NCBI RefSeq assembly: GCF_947503415.1
Contig: NZ_CANNDS010000005.1
Coordinates: 247,165-311,164 of the forward strand
Direction: 5' to 3'
DNA length: 64,000 nucleotides
DNA from: an uncultured Tateyamaria sp.
GTDB lineage: Bacteria; Pseudomonadota; Alphaproteobacteria; Rhodobacterales; Rhodobacteraceae
Part shown: piece after piece, positions 25,893 to 33,800 of the stretch
Numbering within the stretch: position 1 is the first letter of the stretch
Layout of the letters: every line of letters starts with the position of its first letter
Translations under genes and position numbers: made by a program
Notes under the pieces: model-generated
Databases searched by the model: none
What the model saw: only the letters and a program-made list of their open reading frames with translations
Told to the model about the DNA's origin: nothing

Positions 25893-26597
25893 TCAATGGA
25901 CGATGCTCTCGGCTGCGTCCTTCAGCAGATGTCCCATGATCGTTGCGCGGGTATCTGGACTATTAGGGGGATGCTTTGCCTTCAGGTAATGTCCAGCTTG
26001 TTGAATGCGGTTGACGTTTCGCTGAAGGCCGGTGGGATAAAGCGCTCCTGCACTGAACGCTTCGTTCAGGCGGTCCAGCGATCCCTTGCTGCGATGCGCA
26101 AGGTTGTTGCGAGTCGCTATTACAGCGTTGATCACCGCTTTTTGCTGGGCGTTCAATCCGGTGAATCTGTTGCGGTGGTGATCGGCAAGCCATTGCTGCG
26201 CACGATCCTCAATAGCGACAAAATTCGGAAAAGACGTGTTTCGGCCCTCCGGGTCGAGGATTGCCTTAAGCTCTGACTTAGTCAGGTGATCCCGGTGTTT
26301 AAAGTCCGCAAACTTGTTGAACGCGGCTTCCGCCTTGGGAATGGCTGCAAGCGTTTCGCGCACACTGTTCTCAAGGTGCTGCATCACGCGAGAGCAGTCG
26401 CGGTTCGCATAGGCAAAGATAAGGTCATTGATATAGCCTTCGAACATGACGCCAATAGTGAGAGCGTAGTTTTCGGTTGCGATCTTCCTATCAGCTGCAC
26501 CGGTGAGCGTGTTCCAAGAGCTTCTGTAGTATTGCGACTGTTCATCAAGCTGATCTTCAAAATCTTCCCAAACTCCTTCGGGATCAATCTTCCGCAT
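25893..26597 (-). CDS. HEPN-domain protein (predicted RNase)
   Basis: A 234-residue all-helical protein with the HEPN catalytic signature R-x4-H in ATRNNLAH (Arg163, His168), preceded by a helix (QQKAVINAVI) as in RiboL-PSP/MAE-type HEPN families. HEPN proteins are metal-independent RNases used in toxin-antitoxin, abortive-infection and other defence systems. AAGGAA precedes the ATG. It is divergent from the helicase operon at 26877, with a 279-bp shared regulatory region. No antitoxin-like MNT gene is adjacent. Confidence 0.78.
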   Translation of the reverse strand: MRKIDPEGVWEDFEDQLDEQSQYYRSSWNTLTGAADRKIATENYALTIGVMFEGYINDLIFAYANRDCSRVMQHLENSVRETLAAIPKAEAAFNKFADFKHRDHLTKSELKAILDPEGRNTSFPNFVAIEDRAQQWLADHHRNRFTGLNAQQKAVINAVIATRNNLAHRSKGSLDRLNEAFSAGALYPTGLQRNVNRIQQAGHYLKAKHPPNSPDTRATIMGHLLKDAAESIVH

Positions 26598-26830
26598 CTG
26601 AGATTCCTTCGGCGAAGCCCTAAATGGTGAGAGCCTTCCAGCCTGCGGTTCTCATGTAAACAGATTGGTCCGGCATTTCTTGGGAAACCTTGTATGACAA
26701 CTGACCCGAGGACTCGTGACGCTCACACGACACCAGCGTTAGCCACGAGAGACCGACGCCTACGTTTCTGTAGAGGCGTCACGAGGATCAGCGGGTTGAC
26801 CCAAGGCGACGCAATCAAGCCTTTTCTGTT

Positions 26831-26860
26831 GCATCATTTGGCATCAAATGGCAGCATACG
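26831..26860 (+). promoter_or_regulatory. operator-like repeats before helicase gene
   Basis: Two direct repeats GCATCATTTG and GCATCAAATG, which also form a CATTTG-GCAT-CAAATG palindrome, followed by a degenerate third unit GCAGCATACG. They end about 17 bp before the helicase start and could bind its own HTH domain. Confidence 0.4.
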
Positions 26861-26876
26861 GCAAAAGGAGTCTAGC

Positions 26877-28877
26877 ATGGCCGAAGAGTGGATGACAATC
26901 GAAGAGACCGCACGCTACCTACAAATCGGGAAAACCGCACTGTACGATCTCGCGAGGGAGGGGGCGCTTCCTTCCAACAAGATCGGCAGCAAATGGCTAT
27001 TCAGCAAGAAAGACCTAGACGCATGGGTAAGGTCGAATATCCCCCTTGAGCAGTTCTTCATGAGGACACCTGCTCATATCGAAGAAAATCTTCAGCTCAG
27101 GGAACCGCAAGTCGAAGCCTACAAGGCGCTCTACGAGTACTTTCGTTCGGGCCGTAAGTCCGCGATTGTTCAAATTCCTGTTGGATGTGGAAAATCCGGG
27201 ATCGCTGCAATTGTTCCATTTGGGATTGCCACAGGTAGGGTGCTCATCGTCGCACCAAACTTGACGATCAAAGAAGGTCTGTTCGAGTCGATGGACGTGA
27301 CCAACCGCCAAAAGTGTTTCTGGCGTAGGCGCGGAATCTTGAGCGACGAAGCGATGATTGGCGGACCCTTTGCGACCACGCTGGACACCGGCAACATCTC
27401 AGTTTGCGAAAAGTCGCATATTGTCATCTCGAATGTGCAGCAGCTCTCTACCAACCCCGACAAGTGGCTGCATCGCTTTCCAAGAGATTTCTTCGATATG
27501 CTTATTGTGGACGAGGCTCATCACGCGCCAGCGGCCAGCTGGCAAAAGGTATGCGAACATTTCGGGGATGCGCGAGTTGTCAACATGACGGCAACTCCGT
27601 TCCGGGGTGACGCACAGGAAATCGAGGGAGATCTCGTCTATCGTTATCCCTTCAAAAAAGCGACTTTCAAAGGATACATCAAACGACTGACAGCATCGTA
27701 CGCCGCACCAAATGAGTTAGAGTTCACAGCACACGGTGAGACCAAGACCTACTCGCTCGATGAAGTCTTGAAGATGAAAGAGAAAGACTGGTTTAGCCGC
27801 GGGATTGCTCTCTCGGAGCCTTGCAATCAAACGATTGTCGACAACAGTCTCCAGCGCCTCGAACAGCTACGCGAGACTGGGACCGCGCACCAACTCATCG
27901 CCGTTGCATGTAGCGTCAATCACGCTCGGTCCATTGTCCGACTTTACGAGGCGCGAGGTTTTAGTGCCGATCTCATCTATAGTGAAATGGACGAAGACAA
28001 GAAGGTGGAAGTCAAACGTCGTCTGAAGAGCGGCGAGCTAGACGTCATTGTTCAGGTTCAGATGCTCGGCGAGGGTTTTGATCATCCAAAACTGAGTGTT
28101 GCAGCCATATTCCGGCCCTTCCGCACACTAGCACCCTACGTTCAATTTGTCGGCAGGGTTCTCCGCGTCATTGTGCAAAACAGCCCGGGCCATCCTGACA
28201 ACTACGGGCATATTGTAACCCATGCGGGTATGAACCTCGACGAGAGGCTTCGAGAGTTTAAGCTCTTTGAAAGCGATGATCAGAAATTCTGGGAAGACGT
28301 CATAGGCGGAAAAGAGCCAGAGCCGTCTGATGAAGTCAAAGGCGGGCAAGCCCGAATGAAACTCGGCGAGCAAGCAGTCGTCAACTACGAGATCGTTGAC
28401 GAACTGATCGAAGAGCAATTCACGTCAGCTGAGCAAGAAGACATCATCAACGAGCTAAGGGAAAAACTGGACCAGCTCGGCCTCGATCCCGAACAGGCTG
28501 AAGCAATAGTACTAGCTAAGTCCAGCGGTCGTACGATGACCAAAGCGGCGCAACCATTTCAGATTCTACCTCAACGTGAATGGGAAGCCCAACGAAAGGG
28601 CCTGAATGACCAGGTTAACCGAGCCGCAAACCTGCTTATGAACAGGCTTGAGATAAATCGCGCTGGCCGCGATCTCATAAATTTGGGGGTCGCAGCAACG
28701 AACAACTTCGTCGCAGGCGTGACTCTCATCAACAAGGAATTGAAGGCCAGCTTTCCCAAGCAGCGAAAAGAATGGTCAGTCGAAGAGTTCAAGGCGGCTG
28801 AAGCTGAACTTGAGAACATACTCAATTCAATTACACGCCGCTATAAGGGGCTAATGCATGGCAAAGCCAAAGGGTAA
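26877..28877 (+). CDS. MerR/excisionase-type HTH fused to SF2 DEAH helicase
   Basis: A 666-residue protein. Residues ~4-55 form an excisionase-like helix-turn-helix (MTIEETARYLQIGKTALYDL then KDLDAWV). The rest is a superfamily 2 helicase: Walker A PVGCGKS (101-107), DEAH (212-215), motif III TATPFRG, and motif VI in QFVGRVLR. The C-terminal ~200 residues are helical and unassigned. Related helicases appear in restriction and defence loci. The start follows AAAAGGAG. A small zinc-finger gene overlaps its end. Confidence 0.88.
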   Translation: MAEEWMTIEETARYLQIGKTALYDLAREGALPSNKIGSKWLFSKKDLDAWVRSNIPLEQFFMRTPAHIEENLQLREPQVEAYKALYEYFRSGRKSAIVQIPVGCGKSGIAAIVPFGIATGRVLIVAPNLTIKEGLFESMDVTNRQKCFWRRRGILSDEAMIGGPFATTLDTGNISVCEKSHIVISNVQQLSTNPDKWLHRFPRDFFDMLIVDEAHHAPAASWQKVCEHFGDARVVNMTATPFRGDAQEIEGDLVYRYPFKKATFKGYIKRLTASYAAPNELEFTAHGETKTYSLDEVLKMKEKDWFSRGIALSEPCNQTIVDNSLQRLEQLRETGTAHQLIAVACSVNHARSIVRLYEARGFSADLIYSEMDEDKKVEVKRRLKSGELDVIVQVQMLGEGFDHPKLSVAAIFRPFRTLAPYVQFVGRVLRVIVQNSPGHPDNYGHIVTHAGMNLDERLREFKLFESDDQKFWEDVIGGKEPEPSDEVKGGQARMKLGEQAVVNYEIVDELIEEQFTSAEQEDIINELREKLDQLGLDPEQAEAIVLAKSSGRTMTKAAQPFQILPQREWEAQRKGLNDQVNRAANLLMNRLEINRAGRDLINLGVAATNNFVAGVTLINKELKASFPKQRKEWSVEEFKAAEAELENILNSITRRYKGLMHGKAKG

Positions 28878-29118
28878 GACACCTTCACTTCTATCCCAGT
28901 CGACGGGCAAACCTATCAGCCACATTTGCGGCAAGGCTACGAAATGCAGCAGATGCTCAAAGCTTGTCGGGACTGGGCGGAAATGCTTCAAAATCCCGAA
29001 GGTTAAGAATGGATTTACGACCAGGCCGATCTTCTGCGTAGGCTGCACAGCTGACATTATCTCACAAACGAGCTCAGAGCTAACCGCGATCCAGGCTGAA
29101 CTAGATGCCGCCAGTTGA
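28858..29118 (+). CDS. small zinc-finger protein coupled to helicase
   Basis: An 86-residue basic protein with two CxxC-like pairs (ICGKATKCSRC and FCVGC), likely one or two zinc fingers. Its start lies 20 bp inside the helicase gene, with AGGGG upstream, so the two are co-translated. It may guide the helicase to nucleic acid or act as a subunit. I know no named family. Confidence 0.7.
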   Translation: MAKPKGKTPSLLSQSTGKPISHICGKATKCSRCSKLVGTGRKCFKIPKVKNGFTTRPIFCVGCTADIISQTSSELTAIQAELDAAS

Positions 29119-29232
29119 CCCACCCCCTTTGGGGCGTCCGCGCGAAGCGCCGGGCCTGTCGGCGGGTGGCCTTCAGGTTGCCCGCCGACAGGTCACCCTG
29201 AAACCGCCCCGCCCAAGATCACTCCACAACGC

Positions 29233-29261
29233 AAAAAGGCCCCCACCTACTGACGGGGGCC
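29233..29261 (-). terminator. rho-independent terminator of ardC
   Basis: Perfect 7-bp stem GGCCCCC / GGGGGCC with a 10-nt loop, followed by TTTTT on the - strand. It lies 25 bp downstream of the ardC stop. Confidence 0.88.
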
Positions 29262-29285
29262 TGAATAATTCGACAGGGCTGTCTG

Positions 29286-30170
29286 TTACTCTGCCGCCAG
29301 CCGCTCGGCCTGCGCGGTACGCTCCATGATGTAATCCACGGCCTTCTGGGCCTCTGACGCGGCGCGGAAAATCGCGCGGCTGTCTTCCTTCATCGCCTCA
29401 AGCCATCCTTCGACATAGGCCGCGCTCTGGTCAAATTCGGGCTCCACCCCGATCTGCGCGCAAAGCATGCAGTTACCGATTTCCGCGACCAGCTCCTCGA
29501 ACGCATAGGCCTTTCGGTCATTGAACCGGCCCAAACGGTCCAGCCGCTTTGTCGCGCCTGTCCAGTGGATTGTCTCATGGGCCAAGGTGCCAAAATACCC
29601 TGCCGCTCGATGAAACGTGCCAACGGGCGGCATGTGGATGCGGTCGGTCTTGATGTTGTAATAGGCACGCGGCTCCTCGGTCACGTCGATCTGCGCGCCT
29701 GTCGCGGCAAAGAACGCCTCCAGCTCGGGGTCGGCCACGGTGCCAAGATCACGGGGCGGATCGGGCAGGATGTAGAGTTCGGCAGGCAAGCCCTCGATCT
29801 GGTCGGCATTGAACACGCGGTAGGCCTTGGCAAAGGGGATCTGACGCGCCTCGCCGTTCTCGTCCTCGCGCTCGACGGTGCCGTACTTCACCACGGTTGC
29901 GGATTTCTCGCCCTTGCGGACATGGCCCCCAAGCTGCTTGGCCTGATTGAACGTCATCCAGCGGGCTGAGCTGTAATCCTTGGCCATCGCTGTCGCCCAA
30001 AGCATCAGGATGTTGATGCCCCGATAGGCCTCGCCGTTGAACCGTTCCGGCAAGCTGACCCCTGCCCCGCCGCCGGTCCACGGTTTGCGCCAGGGCGGCG
30101 TTCCCGCCTCGATCTGCGCGATGATCTGATTGGTGACATGGGTGTAAACGTCAAACTTCTCTGCGGTCAT
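29286..30170 (-). CDS. ardC: ArdC-family antirestriction protein
   Basis: A 294-residue ArdC homologue. The N-terminal ssDNA-binding domain (residues ~1-125, VTNQIIAQIEAGTPPWRKPW and WMTFNQAKQLGGHVRKGEKS) is followed by a metallopeptidase-like domain with the zinc motif HETIH. ArdC proteins protect incoming conjugative DNA from host restriction and are delivered or expressed early in transfer. The start at 30170 follows AAGGAGGG; the much longer frame upstream is not coding. It has its own terminator. Confidence 0.93.
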   Translation of the reverse strand: MTAEKFDVYTHVTNQIIAQIEAGTPPWRKPWTGGGAGVSLPERFNGEAYRGINILMLWATAMAKDYSSARWMTFNQAKQLGGHVRKGEKSATVVKYGTVEREDENGEARQIPFAKAYRVFNADQIEGLPAELYILPDPPRDLGTVADPELEAFFAATGAQIDVTEEPRAYYNIKTDRIHMPPVGTFHRAAGYFGTLAHETIHWTGATKRLDRLGRFNDRKAYAFEELVAEIGNCMLCAQIGVEPEFDQSAAYVEGWLEAMKEDSRAIFRAASEAQKAVDYIMERTAQAERLAAE

Positions 30171-30805
30171 TTGTGACCCTCCTTCGCGTGACGCGGGCCG
30201 GGTCTCTTCCCCTTTCCGCCAATGGGCGGGCCTTCCTGTTCTGATCTTTGGAATGCCCATGCATTCCGAAGGGCAGAGCAGGTAAGGGCAAAGCCCGTCC
30301 TGCGGCCCGGCGGGGCCGTGACAACCCGGTGGAGGGCGTGAATTTGGGAGGGAACCGCGCGCCTGCGCGTGGGAGGAACCGGAATTCTCGACCGGAACCG
30401 ACGCCAGCGGCGGCGCTTGCCGGTTTTCTCGGACCTGCCGGGATGGCAGGCGGACCAACAGGATTTGGAAACTGTCAAGGTTGGGGTGAGCGGGCGTCAG
30501 CCCACAGGTCCCCTGCCCTGTCAATCGCCCAGTGCGAGACCGGCCCCTTCCCGCGAGCAAACCTCAAAGCCTAAGGCGGAGGGTTTGCTTAAGTGCGCCC
30601 TCAGCGGCTCAATTTCTGCGTGGGACGATAATGGCGGGCCATTATCGTTACCGCCGAAAGCCCCGAATTCGTGGCGATGAACCACCTACGGTGAACTGGC
30701 TAAGCACCTCAATTGAGTTCAGTTCAACATGCGTCGTCTCAATTAAAAGGTCTTCGTCAATGCCCGTAGAGGTGAGTGTGATCTCTGCCACCACACCCTA
30801 CCGGC
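30171..30805. other. gene-free stretch, 635 bp, with long ardC leader
   Basis: No credible gene. It separates ardC from the end of the large GHKL gene. On the - strand it is the likely ardC promoter and leader, with the inverted repeat at 30625-30651. Close to 30800 is a short tandem repeat CTACCGGC x2. Confidence 0.5.
30625..30651. promoter_or_regulatory. inverted-repeat element, copy 2
   Basis: Perfect 11-bp arms ACGATAATGGC / GCCATTATCGT with a 2-nt centre, followed by TAC. It shares ACGATAA...TATCGTTAC with the site at 25741. It is 455 bp upstream of the ardC start on the - strand. Confidence 0.55.
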
Positions 30806-33800
30806 CTACCGGCGCTCAAAGCGCAGCCTAAGCGAGCCGCGGCCAACGACGGAAAACTGCGCCTGTGTTTCTTTGTCCATTGGGTTGGGAAGCTCAAAGA
30901 CACACCACTTCTCAGGCGAAAAGACATGCGGAACATAGAGAATGCGATATCGTCTGCGACCGGTGCGCGATGCGGAGCTGGCGACGCGAAGTTCGTTCGA
31001 GGTCAGTTCGAATTCGCATCCATCCTCAAGGGTAGACTTGACTTCAAACATCCAGTCGACTGTTGGTGTCTGCACAAGAAAGTCGTAGCCAGCTGAATCG
31101 TCACCTTCGCTGCCGCCAAAGAACCTCGTTCTATTCTCCGATATCCACGAACTCTCGCCGACGGCGCCGGGAAACCGTCGCTTGAGGTACTGAAAGGCCA
31201 ACCATTCACTGGCGACGCCCATTGCGACCTTCTGCGTTTCGGTCAGGCGTGCGACCCGCTGCCCCCGCTTACCTCCCCCGCCGTTGCCACCACCGGAGTC
31301 CGATCTCGACGTCTCATCAAACGGCACCAGCCTAGTGCGCTGCCGACTCCTTGCGAACCAGCTATCGTCAGACTCGATCGCGGCCTCGGCAATGTTTTGC
31401 ATTGCTACAGCAAACGACGGTTCATCTGGATCAAGATCCTGTCCAGCGAATTCGATGATGCGCTTCCGACGATCAAGTTCTTGCTGCTCTCTGGCCTTCC
31501 GCTCCTGCTCTTCGCGCACAGCGCCTTCGTCAAGCCCGAGACCTTCCGGATCAATCCGTGCGGGCATTTCCTTGGGCCAGATGCCCGCCCGCTCGCAGAG
31601 ACCAGCCACTTGGTCCTGTTTGATCACCTCGAAGTCAAGGAAGCCTGCATTCTCCACCAGGCGCACGACATCTTGTGCCTCACCTCGTTCCCAGATCTCT
31701 GGTAGATCGGGATGGTTCTTTCGGGTCCACGCCCCTAATATGGATTTGGCCTCGCTTGCAAAGGCGCGGACCACTTTTCTGTTCTCGCTAATCATCTTCT
31801 CGAAGGCCGGAAGATCCGCTTCCGGGATTTCTCCCAGCGCATCAGCGAAGGACCGCTCCACATGCGTGACAACCGTCTGACGGTCGAGCGTTTCGCAATC
31901 TAGGACCCAACTCGGATCAAACGGGATGAATTGAAGCTCGCGCCTTGAAAGGTAGGTGGAAAGCTCGCGTCCTTGCCGGTAATCCTCAATATGCAGGCAT
32001 CTAAGCCGGTCTCGGAGCCCTGGCGCCAACTCGCGCAGGTACGCTTCGAAGGTGGCCCGCAATTCTGCTTCGCTAGATAGGGCATCTTCACCGAGAGACT
32101 GAAGAACCCGGTTGAATTTTCCGTAGTCAAGCCCCAGCGTCGCCGAAATCGAACGCCGGTCGGGACTTTCCTCGCAGGCGGCGAGCAGGTCGCCGGTGCG
32201 CGGGGAGTTTTCCGAAAGATGCGTCTCTAGCCAACCCCGCAGGCTGAATTCCGCCCCCGCATTCTCTGCGGCTTCGCCAAGGGCGCGCGCGAGTTCGGCA
32301 CCTTCGAAGTATGCGACAACCGGGACCACAAGGTAAAGGACGTGGGCCAGATCGGTCCGCATCCCCGCGCGCATATCTTCGACAATTCCGATATCACAAC
32401 CAAGCGCAGTGGCGAGTTCCGCGTCCGAGGGGCGTTCGAGAATGCCTTCGGGGCGTCCGACCGCCAAGCGGAGAAGCACCAACTCTAGGGAGCGAAGTCG
32501 CGTGTCGGTAAGCTTGGATATCTCAGAAGCAAGACCCTTCGCCAAGCGTGGCCAATCGAGAGATACGCCGTGCGTCAGGATAAGCGTCGGGCTGGCATCG
32601 TCCCGGAAGGCGTACCAGTCCATGCGGCCACCGCCCGTCACCTCCTGGTCAGCCACCTGCAGTGAAATTGAACTGCACCTCCGAAGCCTAATCGCTCGGA
32701 TCCCCTTGTCGAGAGTGGCATGCTGAATCCGTCGCTCAAGGTTCTCGCCCACAACCTCGTTGGCGATCACCGCGACTTCTGGAAGCCAGTCTAGGCCCTG
32801 TGATACCAGATGGTCGTCATCGTTCCTTGGAACGAACACCGAACCATCCACAAGCAACCGGACGGAGGCTCGGTCCAGCTTACTGGGCGAATAGCCATTG
32901 ATGTGTTTGAGGCTCTCCACGATGATATCGAGGTCGGCGTCCCCCACTTCAAGTATGGCAAGGCCGGCGGCGGAAAGGGCCCGCGCCTCAAAGCTTTGTG
33001 CGTTGTCGACAAGGATCACCTCGATCGACTCAGCCTTGTCGCCCTCGATGTACGCTAGGTTTCCGAAACGATAAGCCGCCAGCGGAAGGTCAGATGGCAA
33101 CGCTGCACCGCTCTCGGCCAGTTCCCCCCAAGCCCGGCCGTGTTGGCGTCGAAAGGTCGCCACATCACCCGACTGAAGGTTTCTGGCAGAGTTCGCCAGA
33201 GCGGCGAGGCGCAGCGGCGCCGTCTCAGGACTGGCCCAGTCCAGAAGTCCAAGCGCATCGCCAAATGAGATCTTGGCGATCTCCTCTCTCTCGACAAGCA
33301 CTCTAGCGTCGTCGGAAAGACGCGGAACAAATGCCGGAACTCCTGGTCTTTTCGTCCTTGATGCCCAACACTGGTTTGTTGAAAGGAATATGCGTTCACC
33401 GCGCAGGTCGCCCTGCAGCCACGCCTCGGATCGCAGGAACGCGCCTATCGGTGTGACAACGCGACGTTCGTCCCAGTCACGCTGTGCACGATCGTAACGT
33501 CCAATTCGCGCAGAAAGGAACTTTCGGCCATAAAACGAGAGGTGTTGGACAAGCAATTCATAGAATGCTTCGCGCAAATGCTCAGGCAGCTCGTCATGTT
33601 CGTTCTGCCCCGGCATCCGCCAGAACTCGCCCTTGAGCGCGTAATCGTCCGTATTAGGATGATGAAAGGTGGTAGTGCCCGCGTGCCTTATCCAAGCCTC
33701 GCCGAGGCCGTTCTTTAGGTCTCCGCGACGCAGCAGGTTGTCCCAGTATCCCGAAGGCGAGCCTCTCCGTCGAATTCTAGCCGCAATGGGCTTCAGGCCA

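Noticed and set aside
29286..30560. 424-aa open frame for ArdC
   Set aside because: The first 130 residues are Pro/Arg/Gly-rich leader translation; AAGGAGGG before the ATG at 30170 fixes the start.
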